Assembly (NCBI RefSeq): GCF_964204645.1
Contig: NC_134026.1
Location: 27,360,650 to 27,424,649 of the forward strand
From: Tubulanus polymorphus
Lineage: Eukaryota > Nemertea > Palaeonemertea > Tubulaniformes > Tubulanidae
Length of the DNA stretch: 64,000 bases
Direction of reading: 5' to 3'
Positions 11,396 through 22,801 of this stretch are shown here, in pieces. The notes beneath the pieces are model-generated. The model saw nothing but the letters and a program-made list of their open reading frames with translations. It did not search any database and had not been told where the DNA came from. Every line of letters begins with the position of its first letter. The first letter of the stretch is position 1. The position numbers and the translations under genes are program-made.

Positions 11396-14300
11396 TCACT
11401 TGGCCAGATAAGGAAAACCTGGTGCGGCCGGTGACAGTTCAGGATCTGGAGGGGGCACATTCAAAAAGTCCCAAATTAGTATAGTGTCATCATGAGAACT
11501 ACTAACTATTTGGAATTCATCAAACTGCAGACGAAACACACGACCAGAATGTTCCTAAAACAGATGAGAAAATAATTTAAGAATTCTGTCATATATATTG
11601 AACAATTTGATATACAGTATACAACATTATACCATACTTACAACAAGAGTTCTCAAACACAGAGTTCCAGCAGGCGCTCTTGGATCTAAGGCGGCTTGTA
11701 AATCCCATACCTTGATTTTGCTAGATCAATTAGACAAAATTCACCACAATTTCAGCAATATTATTTTTCAGAGATGGATCATTTCGACAAAGCAGAGATT
11801 CAAACTTACCCATCGTACGCTCCACTAACAATTCGTTTGTTGTCAAATCGAATACAACGAACCAACTCCTCATGACCCTCCAAAACTCTTAAACATGCAC
11901 CGCATTCTATATCCCATAATCTGAAATTGATGTCAAATTAATAAAACACAATGCAACTGATAAGATAGAGAGTTCCATAGAAAATCGTAAGTCGACAGTA
12001 ATTCTTACCGAATGGTATTATCTGAACTCCCACTGACAACCAATTTATCGCGATATTGTAAACAGGCAATACCTCGTTTGTGTCCACTAAGTGTCCGTAC
12101 AAACTCACATGATGAAGTGTTCCAAACCTAGAAATAATAATGAATTACAACACACTAGTATTTAAATGACTAGTAACCGATTAATGAAGATGAAAATTCT
12201 GACATTTATGAACGTACCTTTATTGTTCTATCACCTGAGGCTGAAACTATGTATTTCTCATCAAAATCGACAACATTAACAGCAGCTCTATGTCCTAATA
12301 GCACCCTACGAAGATTGATTTCACGGGGAGACTGCATGTCCCATACAGCAATTGACCGATCCTAATATCAAATAAAAATTCACAAGGTCATGAAGTATCC
12401 AATTCTAAGCTTGCGACTAAAATTTTCAAATGTGTCACGATCGATGAGTTTACTCACTTTCGAGCATGTGACCATTATTCCATCACAGAATCGCAAGTGG
12501 AGCACAGCTTCACAATGGTGTATCAGTGTATTCATCATTTCTCCAGTTTTTACATCCCATACCCTACAATTTAATGGTTAAATGCTTTCAATAATAATTT
12601 TCAAATTACGTAACAAATGACCTGCTTCATCAGGTAAATCATCAAAACCACCCGGTAGAATAGTATTACACTGATTCAGCAATAACGCATTCTTCTAATT
12701 ACTTGAGACGCAGCCTAGAATCATACCAGAGGTAAAAATGTTTAGTTTTAGTCCTCTGTAGCGTTTTCACGAAATCTTTTCTTAAAATTTGTTAATTATG
12801 CAACTAATGATCAACAAAAAATTAATTTTCATTGTTTTCTGCAGTCCTTCCAAGATTTAAATACTTGATCATGAAATTCCCATTTTCCCTTCTTTCGCCC
12901 TTCCATTTTTTGCTGAGATTCTTACCGAACTGTAGAATCACTAGACCCTGAAACAATGATATTTTCATCATACTGGAGACAAAGGACGGAGCCGGTATGA
13001 CCTGTGAGTACTTGCACACATTCCAAAGACGAACGGTCCCAAATCTGAAAGAACTGATCAATTTTCAAGATACTTTACTAAAAAGAACTGTTCGACAGAA
13101 TTTCATAAGAAAAGAAAATACAACTTCAATGAATATTCTTATGTGGTTCATATACGGAATTAACTGCAATGCTTCTATCCTTAAAAAGAATAATTGAACC
13201 TCTTTTGCTGAATAAGATCATACAATAATATTTCCGTGCTTAACAAATCCACTGGCAACACAACAATATGAAAATGTGCTTCCAGGAAGAATTTCAATGA
13301 AACTAATAATATTAATTGTGCTTTTACAGAGAAATCTATAGACAATCAATATATGTATATATAATAAACAGTGCAAATGAATCACTACTGAATAGAATTT
13401 TAAGAAACCAACACATTTTACGATTTAATTGCTACCTTTATCGTGTTATCTCGAAGCCCACTGACAATTTTCTGGTCATCATATTGCAAACAATAAACTC
13501 CTTTACTGGTCTCACTACGGCAGTGGATTCTTTGTAATGTATGTCGCCCCATCTTCCAATTTAGTTCAATTTTCTAGATGGATAAGAACAATACGATAAG
13601 ATAAATTTAATACGGATGTATCAAAACTAACACAGCTTCCAGAGACAGATATTTCACTCACTTGAATATCGGATATTATTTGAGGGTATAATTTCCTATA
13701 AAATCTATGATCTTTAGGTGGTTCTCCAGGCTTTGGTCGGAAAAGATATTGAATCCTGTAAACAAGGAGAATTTTAAGTATGGACTCATTGCGTTTAAGT
13801 AAATTCATTAAATTGTATTTCAACCTACCAGCCACGTCTTTCAGCTAAACCTGCCCATAACGAGTCCGTTCGAACCATGTGTTCTATAAGTTTTTTCCAT
13901 AACATACCATCGGAGATCACGCGATGCCATTCTTTACAAACTAATTCAGCAGAACACAGCGACTTTGCGTCCAAATAAGCCAAGATTTTCTCAGCAACAT
14001 GATCGAGTCCTTTTGCTATAAAAATATCAAAGAGTTCATGGTTTAGAGAATGATAAAAAAGACATTATTCAGAAGACCGTGTCTAAAATATACTCACATG
14101 GCAATGCCGATATAAAATCCCTCTGTAGCATCGGTTTCAAAAAGCAATTTATTTGTCCATGTTGATGGTGGCACATCCGTGATAATAAATGTTCAACAAA
14201 TTCGACTTGGTCATTTTCACTCCAAGTATCAAAGTATTTCGTACACATTGATTTTTCATCACTAAAAGTATCTGATGATAACGATTGTTTCTTCATACTC

Positions 14301-14846
14301 CTCACCATAGCGGCACTCTGAGCCTACAAATTATAAATAAATGATCAAGTATCAGGGTTGAAGGTTAGCTTAGGCTTTGGTTACGCTTAGGAAATCTGGG
14401 CTGGCACGCATGAGTCGTTATGATCCTCGGTGAGATACATCAAAAGAAGATCGGAAGAAAGAAGTAAATTGTACTCAAACGTAAATGGTACAATATTCCT
14501 CGCACTTTTTGTTGATTGATTAAGCCTATTTTGCCTCTTTTCTCTATGAAAATTACCTTTAAATCCATCAGTGTTTAATTTCTAGATATATCTCCCTATT
14601 TACTAACATCATTGATGAATCATATGACAACAGCTAGAATATTATTATTATGTGTCACTTCTATAGAATAACTACCTTAGCTTAGCACCCCAAGTAATAC
14701 ATACAAAACAAAATGGCCGACAAATAATGAATGAAATGACAACTTTGAGATTAGTTTTATGAGTAAATACGATACTGTACCCGCTTTTGGTCTGTTCTCT
14801 CGTCTGATATTATATTCGTCTCCATCGACGAATCCAGCGACGTCAT
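11396..14846 (-). CDS. btrc: beta-TrCP / Slimb, F-box and WD40 subunit of SCF ubiquitin ligase
   Basis: Twelve exons: 14781-14846, 14098-14323, 13829-14015, 13662-13755, 13436-13573, 12926-13044, 12458-12563, 12218-12361, 12009-12127, 11810-11920, 11642-11720, 11396-11554. They give 515 residues with every junction in phase. Domains: D (dimerisation) about 50-96, F-box about 97-140 ([20 protein letters not shown]), linker with [19 protein letters not shown], then seven WD40 blades from about 190 to 495 ([27 protein letters not shown] and so on). Known role: recognition of DSG-phosphodegrons in beta-catenin/Armadillo, IkappaB and Ci/Gli and their ubiquitination with Skp1-Cul1. Length matches vertebrate BTRC/FBXW11. 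The last residues after DFLNV ([13 protein letters not shown]) differ from vertebrates, which is usual for this tail. It is head-to-head with RPP30. Confidence 0.96.
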
Positions 14847-15103
14847 TTTTACGGAGGATTCGACGCAGAATAAACGAAAGTCTAAGCGAATGTAGAGCTC
14901 AATGTATGAGCTGGAATTGTCAATCCGAGAAATCGTGACGTCACGTTCTCGAAATATTTCATCAATTATTTTTCAAAAAAGTGATACAAGAGTATAAGAT
15001 ACAATGGTCAATCGGTCATATCTATAATTCTAAAATAATCTTTTTCGAGTGAAAGTGCTCAAATAGTCCAATTACGGTGAAGGTCATGGTCATGATTTTA
15101 AAA
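14847..15103. promoter_or_regulatory. Bidirectional promoter of beta-TrCP and RPP30
   Basis: Only 257 bp separate the two divergent start codons. A perfect CRE palindrome TGACGTCA sits at 14936-14943. The RPP30 start lies in AAAATGGCCGC, close to the YY1 motif often found over start codons of housekeeping genes. No TATA box is apparent. Shared regulation is inference. Confidence 0.6.
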
Positions 15104-17780
15104 ATGGCCGCGCCCATGGACCTCGGGGTTACGAGTCATTTTATCAATTCAAACAACAAATTACGTAGTAATCAATTGAAATTGATCTCAAAACGTAAAT
15201 ATATACCGAGAAACAAGTTTGGTAAAAGTGCATATCCGCACCTCTCCGCGTAAACGGTTCAATCATTTACGTTCAATATCATTGTTTCAGATTCAAAATG
15301 TCATCAGCAATTCAGTACATTGCCATTGGTTAATTTTAAGATATCTTCACTTAGAGAGAGTAGAAAGATTTTAGACAGGATTCTGTCAGTGTCATTCAGC
15401 AGATTGCGTCAATCACAAGAGGTGCGGATCTGCACTTTTACCACAAGTTTTCCTCCATCAGACATACCAGCTACAAATACATGATTCAATTTTTAATTAC
15501 TCCATTGTATTTGATAATGAATTATACGATTTTTATTCAGTAGTCTGTGTCTATACTGTTAAGTTAGCAATTCATTAAACCTGCTACTTATTTTGTAGTT
15601 GGTTATAGAACTGTGGCGTTGGACAATTTTGTTGAAGACCTCATGGCAATGAAGAAGTCTAAAAAGGGCAAAAATGAGGAGGTAATAGTGGTTGGGTAGA
15701 CTATCTATCTCTAAAAATAGTAAATAAAAGGATCAAGTCAGGATGACTGGGTCCAGGAAACAATCTGTTAATCAATATGTATTTTTGAAAATGCACTTGT
15801 TATGCTTTTGCTTTCTCATAGATCAAAGTAATTGACCCGGAATCACTGAAAATACCAGTTGATAAAGAACTCGAGAAATATTTCAAGGTAATTAATGATA
15901 AAAAGACTGATATCGAAACACAACCTTCATCATCAAAAATGATGTATTGATTCCTTTTCAGAGCACAGCTGGAGGCAATGTAAAACAATACACTAGATTA
16001 ACCACAGTTCTACATGACCCAGGAGTAAGAAGAAGAATGGTATGAATTCTATTATAGGGTTTACATATACCAGTATATTGAGATTTGATAGTTAATTCCG
16101 TCTTGTCTCAAATTATAGCAAAATCCTGATGTGCAAAAGTATGATATCTTAGCTGTTCAGCCTACTGATGACAAAATGTTTTTAGTAAGTGTTCTGGATA
16201 AGAATTAACCAAATGATTGTCATTCTTTGAAACATTGTTTTAATTCCATTGTAGTTGGCATGTCAGCAATGTGATGTTGATATCATTTCCCTGAAGCTAA
16301 CTTCTAGATTGGATTTTAACGTTAAACGCAAAATAGTTAAATTAGTAAGTTAAAAATTCGTTGAACGTCTAAGACAATGCCTTTAATCATAGTAGTGAGA
16401 TTTTGATTATTTGTTCTAGGCTGTGGAAAGAGGAATCCATTTCGAAATAAGTTACAGTCCAATGATTACAGATAGCTCATCTAGGCAACAAGTACTGTCC
16501 AATGCCTTAGAACTCAATAAAGTTTGCAAAGGAAAGGTAGGTCTCTACAACAGATACAATGTACAAATATTTTTGTCTTGAAGAAAAGTTGAGTTTGTAC
16601 ATGGGATTTCCAATTATTTGTATTTTTAGAACATCATAATCTCCAGTCAAAGTGAAAAGGTAAATAATACATGTTTATCAGTTTGCTTAGTTCAGCATTC
16701 TCAGAAAACTACATTGATTATGTAAATCATTGATGTGATTGCCAAACCTGTACTAGTAGCCTAATTGGTAAAGCGGTCTGTAATTTTGCAGAGAGTTGTG
16801 GGTTCAAATCCCACCTGGTATTTGGCTTCACATTCAATGTTTTTTTACTGAAGGACTGAAGCTAGAATTATATTTTGAATAACCATTAAATAATCTAATT
16901 TCAGACATCAGTTTGCCTGTACATAATTTAATTTCTATTTTGCAGTTTATGGGTGTGAGGAGCTACTACGATGTAAAGAATCTGTATCCTTTTAATTTGA
17001 TGAATATTATTATTTTATTCTTTTGTTGTTTGTAATCCTTCATTCATCACAGTTGTTGTCTTTTTGGAATGTCTGAAAAAGAAGCAAAGGATGCTCTCAC
17101 AGTGAACTGTGCTGCAGTGTTAAAACATGCAGGTGAGTACAAATACATGTATTTTAGTCAACTAGAACTAATCTTAAATCCATATCACTCAGTGCCAAGC
17201 TTTTTAGTATGGATTAAGTGATATATGGATTATAGATAATCCATAGTTCTACAAATTTTACCTAATTGGAACTATGATGTTAGCCTATAACCCGTATGAT
17301 AGCCTGTTTGGGTATACTGCAGTGCCTGTCCATACACAGTTACATTTTGAAATTTTGCTGCAAATATATGTTCTAGATTCCAGTGACACATTAATTTGGA
17401 CGAGACAACAACTACAGAATAAGTGATAATAGTACAGATCATCGAGTCTGAATTAGACAGCAACATGGGACCGATTTACCAAGGTTATTAACCCAGTAGT
17501 CAAGCTTTTACTTCATCCATTTTCAGCTATGAGGAAAAACCTTGTTAAAGGCGCTCTTTACGTGAGAAAACTTTCTGAGCCAAGCGTTCGAATGGACACA
17601 GAAAAAATTGATCAGGCAAAAGATTCTAATGACAATAAACAGTCTAATGAAACAAGTTTGTCTCAGAATATGCAAGGACATAAAAGGAAAATGGGTTATG
17701 TTGAGAATGAATTAACTCAGCAGGATAAATCAGTTAAAAATGACGAGGCCAAATTGGCAAAGAAATTAAAGAATGTTTAA
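15104..17780 (+). CDS. rpp30: RNase P/MRP protein subunit p30
   Basis: Exons 15104-15194, 15599-15681, 15822-15887, 15962-16039, 16119-16184, 16255-16344, 16420-16536, 16630-16659, 16946-16983, 17053-17132, 17527-17780; 330 residues. Recognised by LGYRTVALDN, TRLTTVLHDPG, DILAVQPTDDK, FEISYSPMITDSSSRQQ, CKGKNIIISSQSE and CCLFGMSEKEAKDALTVNC, in the order of human RPP30. The family has a TIM-barrel-like fold and is a core protein of nuclear RNase P (tRNA 5' maturation) and RNase MRP. Exon 1 is the least certain: it was chosen because MDLGV aligns with the first barrel strand and because its phase 1 donor makes CTT (Leu) with exon 2, restoring LGY. The Lys-rich C-terminal tail makes it about 60 residues longer than human. 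AATAAA at 17792-17797 is the likely poly(A) signal. Intron 1 carries a MITE, intron 8 a tRNA-like element. Confidence 0.92.
15221..15442. mobile_element. MITE with 25 bp terminal inverted repeats and 8 bp target duplication
   Basis: Left end 15221-15245 starts GGTAAAAGTGCA; the right end 15418-15442 is its reverse complement with one mismatch in 25. Both ends are flanked by the identical 8-mer ACAAGTTT (15213-15220 and 15443-15450). An 8 bp duplication is typical of hAT-type transposition. The 222 bp body has no coding capacity, so the element is non-autonomous. It lies in RPP30 intron 1. Confidence 0.85.
16750..16821 (+). repeat. tRNA-like sequence, degenerate tRNA or SINE head
   Basis: 72 nt, exactly tRNA length. 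A box TAGCCTAATTGG at 16757-16768 and B box GGTTCAAATCC at 16801-16811 are well spaced. The acceptor stem GTACTAG/CTGGTAT pairs over 7 bp with two wobbles, and the T-arm GTGGG/CCCAC is perfect. The D-stem has a mismatch and the anticodon arm is irregular, with an 8 nt loop, so a working tRNA is unlikely. It lies inside RPP30 intron 8, in the sense orientation. Confidence 0.55.
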
Positions 17781-19037
17781 TATTTTGTATCAATAAAAGA
17801 TTTATAGTTAATATACTATTTCATTGATGTTGATGAATTTGGCCAGCAGATATTCGACAGACTTCATGCTCCATCTATGACATTTATCCTGACTGATGTA
17901 AAATCCCTTAACACATACAAATTGATAAATAACAACAACTTATATTATAAATATCCTTTCATTTATTTAACAAACATTGAAATCTTTTCAGTTTTTGATC
18001 TAGCCTTGCCACAGAAAGATAGTAAGTAGTACATAATGGATTTAAACAAAAGTGCATTTATAATACATTGACAAGGTACATACACTGATAAAACCCAAGC
18101 TACCTAATAAATACTAATGTTACAATGTGACCATACTTAAATCCATCTTTAATTGTAAAGGATTAATTTATTCTATCGGGTCAAATAAGAAATGATAATT
18201 TATCAAGAGGAGAAATGTAACATAGTTGCGGAATGTCGACAACAAAAGACTTTATATAGATAATAATTATAGACACTTGCATAGCTTGTGGAAGTAGAAT
18301 CCTAATTTCTGCGATACAGCCAATTGATTGGTTTAAATGGATGGTTTGATAGATTCTTGGCGTTTTTGACAAACGTAAAAGGGAATTATGAAGCTACTGA
18401 CTATGTCACACCAGGGACTCATTCAATACTTGGTAGAACATTTTTAAACAAAATGCAAAATCAGAAAATTCTAGTTATTTTAAGACAAAAATTCTCATTA
18501 AGTCATTCAAGTACGGATTTAGATTACTTGCATTATAGATTAAACTATGGATCAAGTGAACTGCAAAAAGTTTTCTGTAATCGAACAGAAATTACCTTTT
18601 TGAATTTTTTGTAGTAAAAATACAGGGAAAATATATTTCAGAAAATTATATCTTGACATCAGATGCATATTACCGGTATGGTACTTTCAAACAGTCATAA
18701 CTTGAGTAGAAAAATATTTTTCATCTATAAAAATCTGTCGTTTAATCCAAAGGGAAAGAGAATAATAACCCAGTAACCCCTTAAGCTTGCAATTATCGTG
18801 TAACTAGTTTGAAATATGCAATGCAGGTTACAGTGGATCCTCGTTATCAATTAACCTGCATATTATGATTTATCATGTATTAAAACAACAATAAATTTTG
18901 ACCCAAATGAAATAAATTGTTATTAATTTAATACTAGACAATAATTATAAGGCCCCAGGGGTTTGTTGTAACGAGGTTCCACTTACCGGTTACCATATAA
19001 AAGGTTTTTTCCTAAATGTACAAAAATGACCAGACTG
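17781..19037. other. Convergent 3' region of RPP30 and LMAN2
   Basis: RPP30 ends shortly after its poly(A) signal at 17792-17797. On the minus strand AATAAA hexamers near 17962-17967 and 18167 could end the LMAN2 transcript, leaving a 3' UTR of about 1 kb. Apart from the MITE at 18831-18983 no other feature is seen. Confidence 0.4.
18831..18983. mobile_element. Short mariner-like MITE
   Basis: Left end CAGTGGATCCTCGTTATCA at 18831-18849; the right end, read on the minus strand, begins AGTGGAACCTCGTTACAA. Both ends abut a TA dinucleotide (18829-18830 and 18984-18985), the target duplication of Tc1/mariner elements. The 153 bp body is non-coding. Confidence 0.6.
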
Positions 19038-21529
19038 TTAATAAAACCGTTTACTCCTGTAATCTTGTTTGTTTGAATAGACAAGAAATCCTACCATACC
19101 ACACACACCTACTCCAATAACTGACAGGATTATTATCAAAAGTAGTTTCCAGCCGGTCATTCGTCCACTAAAAAATCCTGGTTCTGGATCATCAGAGTGA
19201 ACTGAAAAAATACACAATTTTTTTCAACATCATTTACTGTTCTGAGTCAACTCATGACTGTCCTTATATCAGTACATTTACCGGTAATTTATTCATCCAG
19301 CTAAATAAAACTTACCCCTGGGAGCGGCAGCTTTGGCTGCTTCAGGAATAATTTTCGAGTAATCAGTTGTATCATCCTTCTGTTTAACAAATGTAAAATG
19401 TCACAAAAATAACCACAATTTTTATCAAGACATCAAAATAGATAGATATATTTACCTTGTGCGTTATATCTAATTCATAAAACTTTACAGACACAATATC
19501 ATGATTATCTGAAATAAAGCATGACATTTTGAAGTGACCCAAATAAGAAGTGAATGCATTATTTATTACGCTAGATTATTGTTCACTAACCAGCCAGTTC
19601 TCCTGTGGCTGCCGATGCTCCAATAAAATATCCAGTAGGTAACTTGATGCCGGAGACTTTAAAACATTCCTTCCAAGTTCCTTTATCATCAACATCCGTT
19701 GAAACCTCAAATAGTATATTGCATATACATGTATATAATGATATATTGCATCAAAAATTGTGGATTGTATTTTCAAGTTGTGCGGCACATGAACTGGATC
19801 AATATAAAATTATATCCTTACTGTGAGCGTGTTATCTGTATATCTCACTGCTAATAGTGTATCATAGTTTTTATTTCTAAATTGCGATTCACAACCATTC
19901 AGTTCTGTGTGCGTCCCATCCCGATCATGATCATAGTGAAGAGAGCCATTATTTATCATAGCCGATATGTACGGGTGTCCATGCTAAAAATATGCATATT
20001 TTATATATCATTCAATTCTAGAGTACCGTACATATAACAGTATTATTGATATGAAGTACTTATGTATTAGTGAAGCACAGCTTATGTTAATAATTTTGAG
20101 GATTTGGGTTGTTTATTTCAACTTACATTATGAGGTCCATTGTGGTTGCTATAGGTATCCAGGAATATTGCCAAACCAGTAAAATAATCTTTGCTTCCGA
20201 AGACATCACCTATTTAATAGGTAATAATTACGAATAACACAAAAGGTACATGTAATAGGGATATGTAAAAATGTAAACCGTGTCTGATAAGCTTGGAGAA
20301 AGCATTACGATCAAAATTATCATACCTTGAGTCAATCTTTCCTTTGTATACCAAAGGGCCATTCCATCACCAAACAATTCCTTCCCTGAACCATGAACTT
20401 TGAAATGAACATGCATTTCCCAGTCACGAACAAATACTGGCTGTAATAAAAATAAAACAACTAATGATAAGACAAGTTGGATGAGTAAGACTTGTTTCAA
20501 AGAAGTAAAATGAGAAAAGTTTTCTTTACTTTATTTCAATTATCTACATCAACACATTAGTTTCACAATTTCTAACCGCAAACCCAAATGATAAAACAGC
20601 AAATATTTTAGATACATGATATTTTAAAGTGACTCAGGTTTAGTGAGTGATTTATTGATTTGAGAAACAGCCAATATCCAATGAAATAAGTCCAACACAT
20701 TGTACAGGTGGCCTGTATTGTGTGGTGGATAAATCAATACTAATAATTGTAATGATGTTGACCATTATTGAATGAATTAAGATACATTTTTACGGCATAT
20801 TCAATGATATTCTGACAATGAAAATTAGAAAATACACATACATGTTTATTCCATAGACCTCCCTGTTTACTCTGATGATCAGGTGTTAGTCGAACATATT
20901 GATTAGTAACCATCGTACTGCCAATAAAATCCCATAAATTATCTGAAAATGTAAGAAATCGGTTTGTTACAAATAATATTTCTTTCAAGAGATTTGTCAT
21001 GTTGCAAACAAATGGCATACTTTAATTGACCTATCAGTCACGACACAGCCCAACAACAAGTTTAAGGAAGAGAACTATTTCCAGTTGACAAGGATTAGGA
21101 ATTTCATTATTGGCACAACTTGGAAGTTGTACTTGTAGTTAAAAAGGGCTGGTTAAAAAGTGTACCTCCTTTGAATAAATGTGAGATAATATAAGCTAAT
21201 TTTATGGAGGAGCATAGAATATAGTTAACATGGTTAATGAATTCAAAAGAAAGAATGAATTGATGCCGGTGTGTGATCAGATGATGAAATGAATTGAATG
21301 TATTGTAATTGTATGGTTGTTGATCGATCGGTCGACGAGTCGAATGGTGTGATCACTGGCGCATACGTTTCATTAAAACCAGTTTGAATATACATCATCT
21401 ACCTTGGTATGGTTTGACAAAAGTATGTTCTCGTTTAAGATAGTCTTTTGTATTCCATGTTCCATAGATGAGGCAGTAATTCGATAAATATAAAAGGAAG
21501 GTGAACAAAAACTCGCACGACGACGCCAT
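19038..21529 (-). CDS. lman2: VIP36-type L-type lectin cargo receptor
   Basis: Nine exons: 21403-21529, 20842-20942, 20326-20440, 20127-20209, 19822-19983, 19591-19705, 19456-19508, 19316-19379, 19038-19201; 327 residues with all phases consistent. Signal peptide at 1-22, then LKREHTFVKPYQ and an L-type lectin domain to about residue 250: STMVTNQYVRLTPDHQSKQG, WEMHVHFKVHGSGKELFGDG, AIFLDTYSNHNG (the metal and sugar site region), LPTGYFIGASAATGELADNH. A short stalk is followed by a membrane helix (LLLIIILSVIGVGVCGMVGF) and the cytoplasmic tail ending KRFY, the ER-exit/retrieval tail of VIP36. Known role: Ca-dependent binding of high-mannose N-glycans on glycoproteins cycling between ER, cis-Golgi and later compartments. 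Assignment to LMAN2 versus LMAN2L is not settled by these motifs. Confidence 0.95.
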
Positions 21530-22801
21530 TTCTCTCCAACGGTAACACATAAAACTCGGTGATGGCCTCTGGACTGACTCATTCACCCGTGCGGAAATAA
21601 AATCCGGATTAGGACTTTTAATGGAAATTATCAAAAGCCGGATCAGGACTATATTGCATCATCACAAACCCGCCCGTGCCGGACCGCAAGTATCTATCGT
21701 TCTTCGCCTCGAAACGATCGAATAAACAAAAAACACTGAATCTAACACCGTACACTGGCCTTAACATAACTTTATGATTGTGGTTCGTCTGAGAATAAAA
21801 TTCTTGATATTGATGGTCACTGGAGATCAACTTTCAGTTCTGGTTAAGATCAGTTTACGTTAAGATGATAGGGGACTTTCTGATTGGTGAATTTTTGCAC
21901 TCTTGCTTCGATGAGGTTCTTGATTGAAAAAAAATAACTAATGAAAGCATGTTTGGTTTTCTTTTGCGATTGGTTATATTTCATTAAGATTGTACAAAAT
22001 TCACAACCCTAAATAATGCAAAAACTATGATAGTACAAAAAGTTATAGAATGCTAAAAGCCACTGAAAAGTTGCAAAATGCTATCAAAATATCATGCCAT
22101 GCTATGGGCTCAAATTGCCCGATTCTTAGTTTGCCATCGTCTGGCCAACTTGCATGACTTAAACACACATCGTCCAGATTAATCGATCGAATTTGATCGA
22201 TTTGAATTAGAATTCTAAATAAATCACCTTAATTGAAACTGTGTACATCGAATATGATGCCGAAAAACGGTACATTGGGTCCTCTAGTCATGGCCCCGGC
22301 GGACTCCATGATATTTTCTTTCTCCGATTGAATATATTTTATCAAAATTAGTACAAAATTCACTAGCAAACAATATCTATAAACAATGAAAAAACTATGA
22401 TAATAGAAAAAAAATTAAAATGCTAAACGCTATATCAAAAAAGAAACTAAAAGTTGTTAAATGCCATCAAAATATTGATTTTCCAAGCTGGGCTCAAATT
22501 GCCCGATTCTTCGTTTGCCATCGTCTGGCCAACTTGCACAACTTAAACATATCATCATCCAGATTAATCGATTGAATTTCGTCGATTTGAATAAGAATTC
22601 TAAATAAAACAGCTAAATTGAAACTGTGTACATGAATATGATGCCGAAAAAACGGTACATTGGGTCCACTAGGAATGGCTCCGGCCGATCGTGAAACAGC
22701 CTCTGGACTCCATGATGTTGGTGAAATGTTGAAGGAATTACGCTGAAAACCAGATATTTACAAAATGAATGAGTATATTGTTAAGAAACACGTATATGAT
22801 A
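21530..22801. other. Spacer with a tandem duplication
   Basis: 1.27 kb upstream of LMAN2 and downstream of the unknown minus-strand gene. Apart from the two-copy tandem repeat at 21955-22717 no coding exon could be supported; it should contain the LMAN2 promoter next to 21529. Confidence 0.4.
21955..22717. repeat. Diverged tandem duplication, two copies of about 355 and 408 bp
   Basis: Copy 1 (about 21955-22309) and copy 2 (about 22310-22717) align in the same orientation. Shared blocks include TGGGCTCAAATTGCCCGATT, TTTGCCATCGTCTGGCCAAC, AATTGAAACTGTGTACAT and ACGGTACATTGGGTCC, and both end in GGACTCCATGAT. Copy 2 has an insertion near 22686-22704 and single-base indels. I could not identify a coding product in either copy. 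Confidence 0.75.

Noticed and set aside
16750-16821. Functional tRNA gene
   Set aside because: The anticodon arm needs an 8 nt loop and the D-stem has a mismatch; kept only as a tRNA-like repeat.
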